Below, piece by piece: positions 49,342 to 60,254 of a DNA stretch of 64,000 nucleotides (positions are counted from its first letter, which is position 1; each line of letters begins with the position of its first letter). Made by a program: the position numbers and the translations under genes. The DNA comes from Marichromatium bheemlicum (GTDB taxonomy: Bacteria; Pseudomonadota; Gammaproteobacteria; Chromatiales; Chromatiaceae): assembly GCF_012276755.1 (NCBI RefSeq), contig NZ_JAAXKX010000015.1, positions 34,151 to 98,150 on the forward strand, written 5' to 3'. The notes beneath the pieces were generated by a model. The model did not search any database and was not told the origin of the DNA. It was given only the letters and a program-made list of their open reading frames with translations.

Positions 49342-50892
49342 ATGACCGCACTGTTCGACTCCCTGGCCCAGGACAACTGGCACCTGTTTCTCGGCGTGCT
49401 ACTCGCCTTCCTGGTGATCCGTTTCATTACCTGGCGGATCGACAATCGTCCCGTCGCCAGTCGTTTCCCCGGACTGGTGGCGCTGCTCGACCTGCTGGTG
49501 TTGCCGGGGATGGTCCTCGTCGCCGGGACCCTGCTCAGGCTCGGCGCCCGGGTGCTCGAGGTCCCTGATGTCGATGCCGGGATTCGCTCGTTGACCCTGC
49601 TGGTGGCGCACCTGGCCGCCGGTTGGGCGGTGGCGCGACTGATCGAGGTGGTGTTGTTGGTGCGCGCCGACGACGATCTCTCCGAGCGCGTGCCCAAGCT
49701 GGTCGTCGGTCTGATCTATGTCGCGGTGATGCTCTTCGCGTTGGCCGTCTATCTGTGGCAGCGCGGCTATTCCTTCACCGGTATCTGGGTCTCGACCGGT
49801 GTCGCCGCGGCGGTGCTCGGTCTGGCGCTGCAGAAGACCCTGGGCGACCTCTTCTCGGGCATCGCCCTCGGTGTCGAGCGTCCGTTTCGCCTCGGTGACT
49901 GGGTCGAACTCAACAGCGGTATCGTCGGTCAGGTGATCGATCTCAACTGGCGCTCGACCCGGCTGCGCGGCTGGGACAACTCCACCCACATCATCCCCAA
50001 CTCGCAGATGGCCGGACAACCGATCAAGAACCTGCACGACGACCAGCACCTCTATGCCCCCTGGTACTTCGTCAAGCTACCCGCCGAGGTCGATCCACGC
50101 TTCGCCACCGCGCTGTTGCTGGATGCGGCGATGCGCTGCGAGAGCGTGCTCAAGTTTCCCTATCCGATCGTGCGTCTGAGCGAGGCCACGACCGTGCCCT
50201 ATGTCTACATGGTCTGGGTGCACCTGAAGAACTATCCGGCGATGTTCCGTGCCCGCGAGGAGCTGTTTCGCGAGATCCACCGCAGCCTCCAGGAGGCGGG
50301 CATCGAGATGGCCCCGGAGGTGCGCGAGATGCGCACCCGTCGAGCCCATATCAGTCACGCCGAGCCGCCGAGCATCCTGCTCGCGCTCAAGGGGCTGGAT
50401 GTGAGCGGCCTGCTCACCGCCGATGAACTCGAGGAGGTCGCTGCACGCGGGGTCTATTGTCACTACGACAGCGGTCACGTGATCCTCGCCGAGGGGGCGC
50501 AGAGCGACGCCTTCTATGTCGTCGCCGGCGGTCTGGTGGAGGCCACGGTCACCCTCCCGGACCACACCCGCAAGGTCACCGAGACGCTGGGGCCGGGCAA
50601 GCACTTCGGCATCACCGCGATGCTGACCACCGATCCCTCGTTCATCGAGTTCACCGCCAAGAGCGATGTCAGCCTGATCCGCATCGATCTCGACTGCGTG
50701 CGACGCATCGTCGCCGCGCGCCCGGAACTCTCCGAGCGTCTCGCCGGGGTGGTCAAGGAACGACTCGATACCGCCGAGGCGGCGCGTACCGCCAGTCGTC
50801 AGCCGGTGCGTCGGTTGAGTCTGCGTGATATCAGTCGCCGTATCGAAACCGTGATGGTCCGCCCCAATCGCTTCTATCACCGGGGGCGCTGA
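49342..50892 (+). CDS. Mechanosensitive channel with a C-terminal cyclic-nucleotide-binding domain
   Basis: A 516-residue protein. Four or five hydrophobic helices (about 15-185) lead into an MscS core: [38 protein letters not shown] (TM3-like pore helix), [29 protein letters not shown], and a beta domain. Residues about 355-475 form a cyclic-nucleotide-binding fold: [72 protein letters not shown]. This architecture is like the bCNG/MscCG-type channels gated by ligand as well as by tension. The first 18 residues of the longer frame were left out. Confidence 0.88.
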   Translation: MTALFDSLAQDNWHLFLGVLLAFLVIRFITWRIDNRPVASRFPGLVALLDLLVLPGMVLVAGTLLRLGARVLEVPDVDAGIRSLTLLVAHLAAGWAVARLIEVVLLVRADDDLSERVPKLVVGLIYVAVMLFALAVYLWQRGYSFTGIWVSTGVAAAVLGLALQKTLGDLFSGIALGVERPFRLGDWVELNSGIVGQVIDLNWRSTRLRGWDNSTHIIPNSQMAGQPIKNLHDDQHLYAPWYFVKLPAEVDPRFATALLLDAAMRCESVLKFPYPIVRLSEATTVPYVYMVWVHLKNYPAMFRAREELFREIHRSLQEAGIEMAPEVREMRTRRAHISHAEPPSILLALKGLDVSGLLTADELEEVAARGVYCHYDSGHVILAEGAQSDAFYVVAGGLVEATVTLPDHTRKVTETLGPGKHFGITAMLTTDPSFIEFTAKSDVSLIRIDLDCVRRIVAARPELSERLAGVVKERLDTAEAARTASRQPVRRLSLRDISRRIETVMVRPNRFYHRGR

Positions 50893-50923
50893 GCCCAGTC
50901 ATCCGAGATCAGGAGCAGCGACG

Positions 50924-51262
50924 ATGGTGCACCGACCGCACATCCGCACCGCGATCCCCAAGCGGCGCTATCGACTCGGGGGCTGCGAGGCGACCCTGCT
51001 CGGCGAGATCGATAGCGCCGATCCGCGGTCCTATCGCTTCATCCTCGCCTTCGTCCCTGCGGGGCAGGGGGAACCGAGCCTCTATGTCTGCGCCGAGCGT
51101 GAACCGGGCGGTGATCGGTTGCGGGTGGTCGGGGCCGTGTTCGACGAGGTGGTGGCCGAGGGGCTGGCCTGGGAAGACGCCGACGACTTCGCCGCGCAGG
51201 CGCTGGCACTCGGGGCCGAGGTGCTTGGGCTGGGCGGCGTCGAGGCGCAGCGCTTGCGCTAG
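50924..51262 (+). CDS. Hypothetical protein, 112 residues
   Basis: A small soluble protein: [48 protein letters not shown], then an acidic helix ([33 protein letters not shown]). It has an alpha/beta layout and no family I recognise. AGGAG lies eight bases before ATG 50924. Encoded between the channel gene and cysD on the same strand. Confidence 0.7.
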   Translation: MVHRPHIRTAIPKRRYRLGGCEATLLGEIDSADPRSYRFILAFVPAGQGEPSLYVCAEREPGGDRLRVVGAVFDEVVAEGLAWEDADDFAAQALALGAEVLGLGGVEAQRLR

Positions 51263-51410
51263 CATCGGGTCGCGCGGCCCTGGCCCTCGTGCTCGTGGTG
51301 TCTTGCGATCGCCTACGATTTTCATCGCCTCATCGTTTGCCATTACCATTGGGCATCTATGCGCGCGTCCCGTTGGCGGCGCGTCGCCCGTGTACGAGAT
51401 CAGGGAAGCC

Positions 51411-52313
51411 ATGTCATATCAGACGCATCTGCAACGCCTCGAGGCCGAGAGCATCCACATCATGCGCGAGGTCGCGGCCCAGTTCCGCAACCCGGTGATG
51501 CTCTACTCCATCGGCAAGGACAGCAGCGTGATGCTGCATCTGGCCCTCAAGGCCTTCTATCCCTCCAAGCCACCCTTCCCACTGCTGCATGTCGACACCA
51601 CCTGGAAGTTCCGCGAGATGGTCGCCTTCCGCGACCGGCGTGCCGCCGAACTCGGGCTCGATTTGCTGGTGCATATCAACCAGGAGGGGGTGGCGCAGGG
51701 TATCGGGCCCTTCACCCATGGCTCGGCGGTCCACACCGACGTGATGAAGACCCAGTCGCTCAAGCAGGCGCTCGATCTCTACGGCTTCGACGCCGCCTTC
51801 GGCGGTGCGCGCCGCGATGAGGAGAAGAGCCGGGCCAAGGAGCGGGTGTTCTCCTTTCGCACCCGCAGCCATCGCTGGGACCCCAAGAACCAGCGCCCGG
51901 AGCTGTGGAATCTCTACAACGGTCGCATCAACAAGGGCGAGAGCATCCGCGTCTTCCCGCTGTCGAACTGGACCGAGCTCGACATCTGGCAGTACATCTA
52001 CCAGGAGCAGATCCCGGTGGTGCCGCTGTACTTCGCCGCGCCGCGCCCGGTGGTCGAGCGCGACGGTACCCTGATCATGGTCGACGACGAACGCATGCCG
52101 CTGGCCCCGGGCGAGACGCCCGAGGCGCGCATGGTGCGCTTTCGTACCCTCGGTTGCTACCCGCTCACCGGCGCGGTGGAGAGCCGTGCGCAGACGCTCC
52201 CCGAGATCATCCGCGAGATGCTGCTGGCGCGCACCAGCGAGCGACAGGGCCGGGTCATCGACCAGGATGCCGGCGCCTCCATGGAAGCCAAGAAGCAGGA
52301 GGGGTATTTCTGA
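51411..52313 (+). CDS. cysD: Sulfate adenylyltransferase, small subunit
   Basis: A 300-residue PP-loop enzyme that forms adenosine-5'-phosphosulfate from sulfate and ATP together with CysN. Motifs are [11 protein letters not shown] (PP loop, residues 32-42), [36 protein letters not shown] and [10 protein letters not shown]. The stop overlaps the cysNC start (TGATG). Start ATG 51411 follows about 150 bases of leader in which I found no clear CysB site. Confidence 0.97.
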   Translation: MSYQTHLQRLEAESIHIMREVAAQFRNPVMLYSIGKDSSVMLHLALKAFYPSKPPFPLLHVDTTWKFREMVAFRDRRAAELGLDLLVHINQEGVAQGIGPFTHGSAVHTDVMKTQSLKQALDLYGFDAAFGGARRDEEKSRAKERVFSFRTRSHRWDPKNQRPELWNLYNGRINKGESIRVFPLSNWTELDIWQYIYQEQIPVVPLYFAAPRPVVERDGTLIMVDDERMPLAPGETPEARMVRFRTLGCYPLTGAVESRAQTLPEIIREMLLARTSERQGRVIDQDAGASMEAKKQEGYF

Positions 52314-54220
52314 TGACCCAGACACCGGAACACGCCAGCGCCACCGCCGAGGTTGAGGCCTATCTGCGCGCCCAGGAGGACAAGACGCTGCTGCGCTTCA
52401 TCACCTGCGGTTCGGTCGACGACGGTAAGTCGACCCTGCTCGGGCGGCTGCTCTACGACTGCCAGCTGTTGTTCGAGGACCAGCTCGCGAGCCTCGAGAA
52501 CGACTCGGCGCGCTTCGGCACCACCGGCAGCGGTAACCTCGACCTGGCGCTGCTGGTCGACGGCCTGGCCGCCGAGCGCGAGCAGGGCATCACCATCGAT
52601 GTTGCCTACCGCTTCTTTACCACCGATCGGCGTAAGTTCATCGTCGCCGACACCCCCGGGCACGAGCAGTACACCCGCAACATGGTCACCGGCGCCTCCA
52701 CCGCCGAGGCCGCGGTGCTGCTCGCTGACGCGCGCAAGGGGGTACTCACCCAGACCCGGCGTCACAGCTATATCGTCTCGCTGCTCGGCATCCGCCACCT
52801 GGTGCTGGCGATCAACAAGATGGATCTGGTCGACTGGGACCGCGAGACCTTCGAGCGCATCAGCGCCGACTATCGCGCCTTTGCCACCGAGCTTGGGGTC
52901 GAGGCGGTGACCTGTATCCCGGTCTCGGCGCTCACCGGCGACAACGTCACCACCGCCTCCGAGCGGATGCCTTGGTATACGGGGCCGACCCTGCTCGACT
53001 ACCTGGAGGGGGTCGACGTCGAGCGTGACCTGCGTGCCGGGCCCTTCCGCATGCCGGTGCAGTGGGTCAACCGACCCAATCTCGACTTCCGTGGCTTCAG
53101 CGGTACCATCGCCGGTGGTCGGGTGCGTGTCGGCGAGCCGCTGGTGGTGCTGCCGGCAGGCAAGCGCTCGACGCTCGCGCGGATCGTCACCATGGACGGG
53201 GATCGCGAGCAGGCCGGTGCCGGCGAGGCGGTGACCCTGGTGCTCGACGACGAGATCGACGTCTCGCGCGGCGACCTGATCGCCGGTGCTGAATCGCGCC
53301 CCGAGGTTGCCGATCAGTTCGCCGCGCACCTGGTGTGGATGGACGAGCAGCCGCTGCTGCCCGGTCGACCCTATCTGTTGCGCACCGCCACCGCCACGGT
53401 CAACGCCCAGGTCACCGAGATCAAGCACAAGGTCAACGTCAACACCCTGGAGCAGACCGCCGCCAAGCACCTCGAACTCAATGATGTCGCGGTGTGTAAC
53501 CTCGCACTCGATCGCGCGGTGCCCTTCGACCCCTATGTCGACAATCGCGAGACCGGTGCCTTCATCCTCGTCGATCGCATCACCAATGCCACCGTCGGCT
53601 GCGGCATGGTCGACTTCGCGCTACGCCGCGCGGCCAACATCCATCACCACGCGATGGAGATCGACAAGGCGGCGCGCGCCGCGGCCAAGGGACAGAAGCC
53701 CTGCGTGCTCTGGTTCACCGGGCTGTCGGGCGCGGGTAAATCGACGGTGGCCGATCTCGTCGAGCAGCGCCTTCACGCCATGGGACGCCACACCATGACG
53801 CTCGACGGCGACAACGTCCGTCACGGGCTCAACCGCGATCTCGGTTTCACCGCCGAGGACCGGGTCGAGAACATCCGTCGAGTGGCCGAGGTGGCGCGGC
53901 TGATGGTCGAGGCCGGGCTGATCGTCTGTGTCAGCTTCATCTCGCCGTTCCGCAGCGAACGGCGCCTAGCGCGCGAGCGGCTCGCCGACGGCGAGTTCTT
54001 GGAGGTCTTCGTCGATGCCACGCTCGAGACCTGCGAGGCGCGTGACCCCAAGGGCCTCTACAAGAAGGCGCGCGCCGGCGAGATCCCCAACTTCACCGGG
54101 ATCGGCAGCCCCTACGAGCCGCCCGAGGCCCCGGAGCTGCGCCTCGATGCCAACGGCTCCGACCCCGAGACCCTGGCCGAGCAGGTCGTCGAGCTGCTCG
54201 CCGCACGCGGGGTGATCTGA
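52313..54220 (+). CDS. cysNC: Bifunctional sulfate adenylyltransferase large subunit / APS kinase
   Basis: A 635-residue fusion. The CysN half (about 1-450) is a translation-factor-like GTPase with GSVDDGKST (33-41), the switch [12 protein letters not shown], and the NKMD motif. The C-terminal half (about 460-635) is APS kinase with P-loop GLSGAGKST (470-478), [10 protein letters not shown], and the phosphoacceptor segment [17 protein letters not shown] hydrolysis drives APS formation, and the kinase gives PAPS. PAPS could feed reduction or sulfation. CysD starts the operon. Confidence 0.97.
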   Translation: MTQTPEHASATAEVEAYLRAQEDKTLLRFITCGSVDDGKSTLLGRLLYDCQLLFEDQLASLENDSARFGTTGSGNLDLALLVDGLAAEREQGITIDVAYRFFTTDRRKFIVADTPGHEQYTRNMVTGASTAEAAVLLADARKGVLTQTRRHSYIVSLLGIRHLVLAINKMDLVDWDRETFERISADYRAFATELGVEAVTCIPVSALTGDNVTTASERMPWYTGPTLLDYLEGVDVERDLRAGPFRMPVQWVNRPNLDFRGFSGTIAGGRVRVGEPLVVLPAGKRSTLARIVTMDGDREQAGAGEAVTLVLDDEIDVSRGDLIAGAESRPEVADQFAAHLVWMDEQPLLPGRPYLLRTATATVNAQVTEIKHKVNVNTLEQTAAKHLELNDVAVCNLALDRAVPFDPYVDNRETGAFILVDRITNATVGCGMVDFALRRAANIHHHAMEIDKAARAAAKGQKPCVLWFTGLSGAGKSTVADLVEQRLHAMGRHTMTLDGDNVRHGLNRDLGFTAEDRVENIRRVAEVARLMVEAGLIVCVSFISPFRSERRLARERLADGEFLEVFVDATLETCEARDPKGLYKKARAGEIPNFTGIGSPYEPPEAPELRLDANGSDPETLAEQVVELLAARGVI

Positions 54221-54246
54221 GCCGCCGCCGTCCGGTGGTCCGGGGC

Positions 54247-54720
54247 TCAGGGCGCCGGGCGGTGTTCGAGCGCGAGGATGAAGTCGAACTGCGCCGGGCT
54301 CAGCGGCATCACCGAGAGGCGGTTGCCGCGGCGCACCAGTGGCAACTCGGCGAGCGCGCCCTCGGCGTGGGTCTTGAGTTCGGCTAGCTCGATCGGGCGG
54401 GCGAGATGACGGCGATAGCGTACGTCGACCAGATACCAGCGCGGTGTCGCCGGGTCGCCCTTGGGGTCGTGATGGGGCGAGGCGGGATCGAAGGCGGTAG
54501 GGTCGGGGCGCGGGCTGCTGGCGATCTCGGCCAGTCCGACGATCGCCGGGCGGGCACAGTTGGAGTGATAGAAGAACACCGGGTCGCCGACGGCAGTACG
54601 GTCGCGCAGCAGGTTGCGCGCCTGATAGTTGCGTACCCCGTCCCAGGGCTCGACCCCGCGCGCGGCCAGGTCGTCGATGCCGAACACCCCGGGCTCGGAC
54701 TTGAACAGCCAGTGGGTCAT
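54247..54720 (-). CDS. EVE-domain protein
   Basis: A 157-residue protein consisting of an EVE domain (PUA-like, related to YTH): HWLFKSEPGVFGIDDL, WDGVRNYQARNLLRDR, VGDPVFFYHSNCARPAIVGLAEI and WYLVDVRYRRHLARPIEL. EVE proteins are thought to bind modified nucleotides or RNA. Its start overlaps the end of rsgA by 4 bases (ATGA). Confidence 0.9.
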   Translation of the reverse strand: MTHWLFKSEPGVFGIDDLAARGVEPWDGVRNYQARNLLRDRTAVGDPVFFYHSNCARPAIVGLAEIASSPRPDPTAFDPASPHHDPKGDPATPRWYLVDVRYRRHLARPIELAELKTHAEGALAELPLVRRGNRLSVMPLSPAQFDFILALEHRPAP

Positions 54721-55721
54721 GCGCCCGCCCCTTGCGCCAGATGATGGAAGTTGGCCAGTCGCGCGGCTGCGATCTCGCCGCGCTCGACCGCGGCGCGGAT
54801 GGCGCAGCCCGGCTCCTGATCGTGACGGCAGTTGGCGAAGCGACAGCCGCCGAGGTACGGGCGGAACTCGCGAAAGCCCCACTGCAGCTCGGCCAGGCCG
54901 ATGGCGCCGAGGCGGAAGCTGCGCACCCCGGGCGAGTCGATCAGCACGCCGCCGCCGGGCAGGCGGTAGCAGCTCGCCGCCGAGGTGGTGTGACGCCCCA
55001 GCCCGGTGGCCGCCGAGAGGCGCCCGACCTGGATGTCGCGATCGGGCAGCAGCGCCTTGACCAGCGACGACTTGCCCACCCCGGACTGACCGACGAGGAT
55101 GCTGGTCTGGTCGTGCAGTGCCTCGACCAACGGGGCCAGCGTCTCGGGTTGTTCCAGACTGATCCACAGGGTGCGATAGCCGATCGCGCAATAGTGCGCG
55201 TAGCGCTGCTCGAAGGCCGCGCGCGCCGGGGCGTCGAGCAGGTCCATCTTGGTGGCCACCAGCATCGGTTCGACGCCGATGCCCTCGGCGGCGACCAGAT
55301 ACTGGTCGACCAGATAGCCGCTCGGTTCGGGCTCGGGGGCGATCAGCACCGCCAGTCGGGTGAGGTTCGCTGCGATCGGCTTGTCGCGACCACTGTAGTC
55401 GGGGCGGCTGAGCACCGTCTGGCGCTCGAGGATGGCACTAACCAGCCCACGACCGGGCTCGCCGCGCTGCCACACCACCCGGTCACCGCACACCGGGTGG
55501 CCGATGTGCTGGCGCGCGACACAAAGGTGCAGCGTGCCGTCGTGGTCCTCGACCACCAGGCTCGCGCCGTGGCGCACCACCACCAGCCCCTCCTCGGGCG
55601 GGGTCTCGGCCTCGCAGTCGGCGAGCGCCTGTTCGGGGCGGTTGGCGAGGCGCTCGCGCCGGCGCTCCTGGATCGCGCGGATGCGCTCGATCTGTCGCTT
55701 CGACAGCCGCCGCCGGTTCAT
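54717..55721 (-). CDS. rsgA: Ribosome small-subunit GTPase RsgA
   Basis: A 334-residue circularly permuted GTPase that checks 30S subunit assembly. An OB-like N-terminal domain precedes the G4-G1-G3 order: VLIAPEP and [11 protein letters not shown] (G4), [19 protein letters not shown] (G1), [28 protein letters not shown] (G2/G3), and the zinc site [20 protein letters not shown] at the C-terminus. The N-terminal 30 residues are basic. Confidence 0.96.
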   Translation of the reverse strand: MNRRRLSKRQIERIRAIQERRRERLANRPEQALADCEAETPPEEGLVVVRHGASLVVEDHDGTLHLCVARQHIGHPVCGDRVVWQRGEPGRGLVSAILERQTVLSRPDYSGRDKPIAANLTRLAVLIAPEPEPSGYLVDQYLVAAEGIGVEPMLVATKMDLLDAPARAAFEQRYAHYCAIGYRTLWISLEQPETLAPLVEALHDQTSILVGQSGVGKSSLVKALLPDRDIQVGRLSAATGLGRHTTSAASCYRLPGGGVLIDSPGVRSFRLGAIGLAELQWGFREFRPYLGGCRFANCRHDQEPGCAIRAAVERGEIAAARLANFHHLAQGAGA

Positions 55722-55918
55722 CGGGCGCTCCGGCGGGACTGGGGCGGGGTGGAGTGGGGGCGGCGCGGGTGGTCGGTGTGCATGCTCGGGCTCCTGGCTG
55801 GGGTGCGGCTATTCTAGGGAAAGCGCCGGCGCTCCGCACGGCGTCGCTCCTTGCAGTACACTGCGCCCTGATTCCGCCACTCGGCCTCGCGACAGGCCCC
55901 ATCGCTCAAGGAGCGCTC

Positions 55919-56467
55919 ATGACCAAGAGCCCGCAGAACCTGATCTGGATCGACCTGGAGATGACCGGACTCGACCCCGACACCGACCGTATCCTCGAGA
56001 TCGCCACCATCGTCACCGACACCCAACTCGAGGTGTTGGCCGAGGGACCGGTGATCGCGATCCACCAATCCGAGGCGCAGCTCGCCACCATGGACGAGTG
56101 GAATCGCGAGCACCACGGTGCCTCCGGGCTGATCGAGCGGGTGCGGCTGAGCGCGCAAGACGAGGCTGCCGCCGAGCGCGCCACCCTCGAGTTCCTCGCC
56201 GACCTGGTGCCGGCTGGGACCTCGCCGCTGTGCGGCAACAGCATCTGTCAGGACCGGCGCTTCCTCGCCCGCTGGATGCCCCGGCTCGAAGGGTTCTGTC
56301 ACTATCGCAACCTCGATGTCAGCACCCTCAAGATCCTCGCCCAGCGCTGGGCCCCGGAGGTCGCCGCCGGGGTGCGCAAGGCCTCGCGCCACCTTGCCCT
56401 CGACGACATTCGCGAGTCGATCGAGGAGCTGCGCTATTATCGTGAGCAGCTACTGCGGTTGGAGTGA
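55919..56467 (+). CDS. orn: Oligoribonuclease
   Basis: A 182-residue DEDDh exonuclease that degrades oligoribonucleotides and pGpG. The motifs are [25 protein letters not shown] (Asp, Glu), [16 protein letters not shown] (Asp) and [24 protein letters not shown] (His, Asp). AAGGAG about six bases upstream fixes ATG 55919. It diverges from rsgA. Confidence 0.97.
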   Translation: MTKSPQNLIWIDLEMTGLDPDTDRILEIATIVTDTQLEVLAEGPVIAIHQSEAQLATMDEWNREHHGASGLIERVRLSAQDEAAAERATLEFLADLVPAGTSPLCGNSICQDRRFLARWMPRLEGFCHYRNLDVSTLKILAQRWAPEVAAGVRKASRHLALDDIRESIEELRYYREQLLRLE

Positions 56468-56619
56468 GTTGGCGTGCGGTGCTGTGCGATCTCAGTCGTG
56501 CTGTTTATCATAAGGGACAGACAAAGGTGGGCGTGAACGGTTTTGTTCATCTCGTTGCTGGTCGTGCCGTAATTGCTGCAGACGCCGATCGCAATCGATA
56601 CCCTGATTGAGGAGCACTG

Positions 56620-57390
56620 ATGAAGGCGGTCATTCTGGCAGGCGGTTTCGGGACGCGGATCTCGGAGGAGTCGCACCTGCGCCCCAAGCCGATGATCGAG
56701 ATCGGCGGCATGCCGATCATCTGGCACATCATGAAGCACTACTCAGCTCACGGTATCAACGACTTCGTGATCTGCTGCGGCTACAAGGGCTATGTCATCA
56801 AGGAGTACTTCGCCAACTACTTCCTGCACATGTCCGACGTCACCTTCGACATCGCCAACAACCGCATGGAGGTCCATGAGCGCAAGGCCGAACCCTGGCG
56901 CGTGACCCTGGTCGACACCGGGTTGCACACCCAGACCGGTGGTCGGCTCAAGCGGGTGGGCGAGTATCTCGACACCGAGGCGCCCTTCTGCTTCACCTAT
57001 GGCGACGGCCTGAGCGATGTCGACATCGGTGCGCTGGTCGCCTTCCACCACGATCACGGCCATCTCGCCACGGTCACCGCAGTACAGGCCCCCGGGCGCT
57101 ATGGCGCGATCAAGCGCGAGGGCGCGCGGGTGGCCGCCTTCACCGAGAAGCCGCGCGGCGACGGCGGGCTGATCAACGGCGGCTTCTTTGTGCTCTCGCC
57201 GGCCTGTCTCGAGCTGATCGCCGGTGACGAGACCGGTTGGGAGGGCGAACCGCTGACGCAGCTCAGTGCCATGGGCGAGCTGATGGCCTTCGAACACCAG
57301 GGCTTCTGGCGACCGATGGACACCCTGCGCGACCGCACCCAGCTCGAGGCACTGTGGCGCTCTGGGACGGCGCCCTGGAAGACCTGGTGA
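56620..57390 (+). CDS. rfbF: Glucose-1-phosphate cytidylyltransferase
   Basis: A 256-residue nucleotidyltransferase that makes CDP-glucose from glucose-1-phosphate and CTP. It opens [57 protein letters not shown], the RfbF signature, and shows [11 protein letters not shown] and [18 protein letters not shown]. It is the first gene of the sugar cluster; TGATTGAGGAGC precedes the ATG with a good ribosome site. Confidence 0.97.
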   Translation: MKAVILAGGFGTRISEESHLRPKPMIEIGGMPIIWHIMKHYSAHGINDFVICCGYKGYVIKEYFANYFLHMSDVTFDIANNRMEVHERKAEPWRVTLVDTGLHTQTGGRLKRVGEYLDTEAPFCFTYGDGLSDVDIGALVAFHHDHGHLATVTAVQAPGRYGAIKREGARVAAFTEKPRGDGGLINGGFFVLSPACLELIAGDETGWEGEPLTQLSAMGELMAFEHQGFWRPMDTLRDRTQLEALWRSGTAPWKTW

Positions 57391-57395
57391 CGACG

Positions 57396-58460
57396 ATGGA
57401 ACGGCAATTCTGGTCGGGACGGCGGGTGCTCATCACCGGTCACACCGGGTTCAAGGGCGGCTGGCTCACGCTCTGGTTGGCACGGCTCGGTGCCCGAGTG
57501 CACGGCTATGCACTGGCGCCGCCGACCACCCCGAGCCTGTACCAGGCGGCGCGGGTCGGTGAGCGCCTCGCCGGCGAGCACATCGCCGACCTGCGCGATC
57601 GCGCCGCGCTCGCCGCCGCCTTCGATACCGCCGCGCCCGAGGTGGTGTTCCACCTCGCCGCTCAACCCTTGGTGCGCGCGGCCTATCGCGATCCGGTCGA
57701 GACCTATGCGGTCAACCTGATGGGCACCGTCGACCTGCTCGAGACCGTGCGCCAGCATCCCGGGGTGCGCGCCGTGGTGGTGGTGACCAGCGACAAGTGC
57801 TACGAGAACCACGACTGGGTCTGGCCCTATCGCGAGGACGACGCCCTCGGCGGTCACGACCCCTATTCGAGCAGCAAGGCCTGCGCTGAGCTGGTCAGCG
57901 CGAGCTATCGTCGCGCCTTCCTCGAGGAGGCCGGCACGGCGCTCGCCACCGCGCGTGCGGGCAACGTCATCGGCGGCGGCGACTGGGCCGCCGAGCGGCT
58001 GGTCCCCGACGTGCTGCGCGCGATCGACGCCGGCGAGCCGGTGGTGCTGCGCGCGCCCGGGGCGATCCGGCCCTGGCAGCACGTGCTCGAACCGCTCGCC
58101 GGTTATCTCGATCTCGCCGAGCGGCTGTGCGCGGACGAGGGTGAGTACATCGGCGCCTGGAACTTCGGCCCCGAGGCCGCGGACGCGCGCCCGGTGCGCT
58201 GGCTGGTCGAGTGGCTGTGTGCCGCCGTGCCGGGGGCGCAGTGGCGGCTCGATGACAGCCCTCAGCCGCGCGAGGCGGCGGTGCTGCGACTCGACAGCAG
58301 CAAGGCGCGCGCCGCGCTCGGTTGGCGTCCGCGCTGGCCGCTGGAGCAGGCGCTGGCGCGCACCCTCGACTGGCACCGCGCCTGGCGCGCCGGCGAGGAC
58401 ATGCAGGTCCGCACCCTGGCGCAGATCGCCGACTACATGGCTACGGAGCCACCGCGATGA
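57396..58460 (+). CDS. rfbG: CDP-glucose 4,6-dehydratase
   Basis: A 354-residue short-chain dehydrogenase-type enzyme that turns CDP-glucose into CDP-4-keto-6-deoxyglucose. Motifs are VLITGHTGFKGGWLTLWL (NAD loop), FHLAAQPLVRAAYRDPVETYAVNLMGTVDLLE, VVVVTSDKCYEN, and the YSSSKACAE (Tyr-x3-Lys) catalytic pair. Starts six bases after rfbF. Confidence 0.97.
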   Translation: MERQFWSGRRVLITGHTGFKGGWLTLWLARLGARVHGYALAPPTTPSLYQAARVGERLAGEHIADLRDRAALAAAFDTAAPEVVFHLAAQPLVRAAYRDPVETYAVNLMGTVDLLETVRQHPGVRAVVVVTSDKCYENHDWVWPYREDDALGGHDPYSSSKACAELVSASYRRAFLEEAGTALATARAGNVIGGGDWAAERLVPDVLRAIDAGEPVVLRAPGAIRPWQHVLEPLAGYLDLAERLCADEGEYIGAWNFGPEAADARPVRWLVEWLCAAVPGAQWRLDDSPQPREAAVLRLDSSKARAALGWRPRWPLEQALARTLDWHRAWRAGEDMQVRTLAQIADYMATEPPR

Positions 58461-59017
58461 GCGCGCGCCTGGTGCGTCACCCGACCGCGATCGCCGGGGT
58501 CGAGGTGATCGAGCGGGCGCCGCTCGCCGATGCGCGCGGCGTCTTCGAGCGGCTCTACTGCGCGGCGGATCTGGCGGCGCTTGGCGGGGGGCGCCCGATC
58601 GTCCAGATCAACCGCTCGCTGACGCGTGCGCGCGGCACGGTGCGCGGGCTCCACTACCAGCGCCCGCCGCACGCCGAGACCAAGTTCGTCACCTGTCTGC
58701 GCGGCGCAGTCTGGGACCTGGCGCTCGACCTGCGCGCCGGCTCGCCGACCTTCCTGCAGTGGCACGCCGAGCGGTTGGAGGCCGAGCGCCCGACCACCCT
58801 GGTGATCCCCGAGGGGTGTGCCCACGGCTTCCAGGCGCTGACGGACGACTGCGAGCTGCTCTATCTGCACACCGCGCCTCATGTCCCCGAGGCCGAGGGC
58901 GGGGTGCGCGCAGACGACCCGAGCCTGGCCATCCCCTGGCCGTTGCCGCTCGGCGAGCGCTCGGCGCGCGATCGCGCCTTGGCGCTGCTCGACGACGACT
59001 TTCGGGGGATTGCGTGA
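58457..59017 (+). CDS. dTDP-4-dehydrorhamnose 3,5-epimerase-like sugar epimerase
   Basis: A 186-residue cupin of the RmlC family. ADARGVFERLYC, IVQINRSLTRARGTVRGLHYQRPPHAETKFVTCLRGAVWDLALDLR (with the catalytic His in RGLHYQ) and VIPEGCAHGFQALTDDCELLYLHTAPHVPEAEGGVRADDPSLAIPWP are typical. The neighbours make a CDP sugar, so its natural substrate is probably a CDP-4-keto-hexose rather than a dTDP sugar. It overlaps rfbG by four bases (ATGA). Confidence 0.9.
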   Translation: MSARLVRHPTAIAGVEVIERAPLADARGVFERLYCAADLAALGGGRPIVQINRSLTRARGTVRGLHYQRPPHAETKFVTCLRGAVWDLALDLRAGSPTFLQWHAERLEAERPTTLVIPEGCAHGFQALTDDCELLYLHTAPHVPEAEGGVRADDPSLAIPWPLPLGERSARDRALALLDDDFRGIA

Positions 59018-60243
59018 TGCACTGCCGCCACTGCGGCGCGCCGCTGCGCCTGCCCTTCGTCGATCTCGGCAGCGCGCCGCCCTCCAACGCTTATCTGGGC
59101 GCTGCGGCGCTGCACCGCCCCGAGTCCTGGTACCCGCTGCGGGTGCTGGTGTGCGAGCGCTGCTGGCTGGTGCAGACCGAGGACTTCGCCCGCCCCGAGA
59201 CCCTGTTCGACGCCGACTACGCCTATTTCAGCAGCGTCTCGACGAGCTGGGTGGCCCATGCCGAGCGCTATGTCGCGACCATGGTCGAGCGTCTCGGGCT
59301 CGACGGCGACTCGCGGGTGGTGGAGCTGGCGGCCAACGACGGCTATCTGCTCCAGCACCTGCGCGCACGAGCCATCCCCTGTCTGGGGGTCGAGCCGACC
59401 GCGGCGGTCGCCGCCGCAGCGCGCGAGCGCGGGCTGGAGATCGTCGAGGCCTTCTTCGACCGCGCGCTCGCCGCGCGGCTGCTCGCCGAGGGCTGGGGTG
59501 CGGATCTGGTGATCGCCAACAACGTCCTCGCCCATGTCCCGGCGATCAACGATTTCGTCGCCGGCATCGCCCTGCTGCTGCGCCCGGACGGGGTGGCGAC
59601 CTTCGAGTTCCCGCACCTGCTGCGGCTGATCGCGGGCAACCAGTTCGATACCCTTTATCACGAGCACTACTCCTATCTGTCGCTGGGTGCGGTGGCGCGG
59701 GTGTGCGCGGCCAACGGCCTGGCGGTGTTCGACGTCGAGACCCTGCCGACCCACGGCGGCAGCCTGCGGGTGTTCGCCCAGCGTGCCGACCACGGCGCGC
59801 GTCCGACCACGCCCCGGGTGGCGGCGCTGCGCGCCGAGGAGCTGGCCGCCGGGCTGGAGCGGGCGGCGACCTACCAGGGGCTGCAGGCGCGCGCCGAGCG
59901 GCTGCGTCTCGACCTGCTCGACTATCTCATCCAGGCGCGGCGCCAGGGGCTCCAGGTGGTCGGCTACGGCGCCGCGGCCAAGGGCAACACCCTGCTCAAC
60001 TTCGCCGGGGTGCGTCCCGATCTGCTGCACTATGTGGTCGACCGCAGCCCCGGCAAGCTGGGCCGCCATCTCCCCGGCAGCCGCATCCCCATCGTCGCCG
60101 AGTCGCGCCTGCGCGAGACCCGCCCCGACCGGGTGCTGCTGCTGCCCTGGAACCTGCGCGATGAACTCACCGCGCAGCTCGACTATGTCCGCGAGTGGGG
60201 CGCGCGCTTCGTTGTCTCGGTGCCCCGACTCTGCGAGTGTTGA
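59017..60243 (+). CDS. NDP-hexose C-methyltransferase
   Basis: A 408-residue SAM enzyme of the TylC3/NovU type. An N-terminal zinc-binding part (CRHCGAPLRL and LVCERCWLVQTEDF, two CxxC pairs) precedes SAM motif VVELAANDGYLLQHL, an FEFPHLLRLIAGNQFDTLYHEHYSYLSL stretch, and a C-terminal domain with VVGYGAAAKGNTLLNF. Members add a methyl group to C3 of 4-keto-deoxyhexoses. It overlaps the epimerase-like gene by one base (TGATG). Confidence 0.9.
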   Translation: MHCRHCGAPLRLPFVDLGSAPPSNAYLGAAALHRPESWYPLRVLVCERCWLVQTEDFARPETLFDADYAYFSSVSTSWVAHAERYVATMVERLGLDGDSRVVELAANDGYLLQHLRARAIPCLGVEPTAAVAAAARERGLEIVEAFFDRALAARLLAEGWGADLVIANNVLAHVPAINDFVAGIALLLRPDGVATFEFPHLLRLIAGNQFDTLYHEHYSYLSLGAVARVCAANGLAVFDVETLPTHGGSLRVFAQRADHGARPTTPRVAALRAEELAAGLERAATYQGLQARAERLRLDLLDYLIQARRQGLQVVGYGAAAKGNTLLNFAGVRPDLLHYVVDRSPGKLGRHLPGSRIPIVAESRLRETRPDRVLLLPWNLRDELTAQLDYVREWGARFVVSVPRLCEC

Positions 60244-60254
60244 GGCGACAGACC

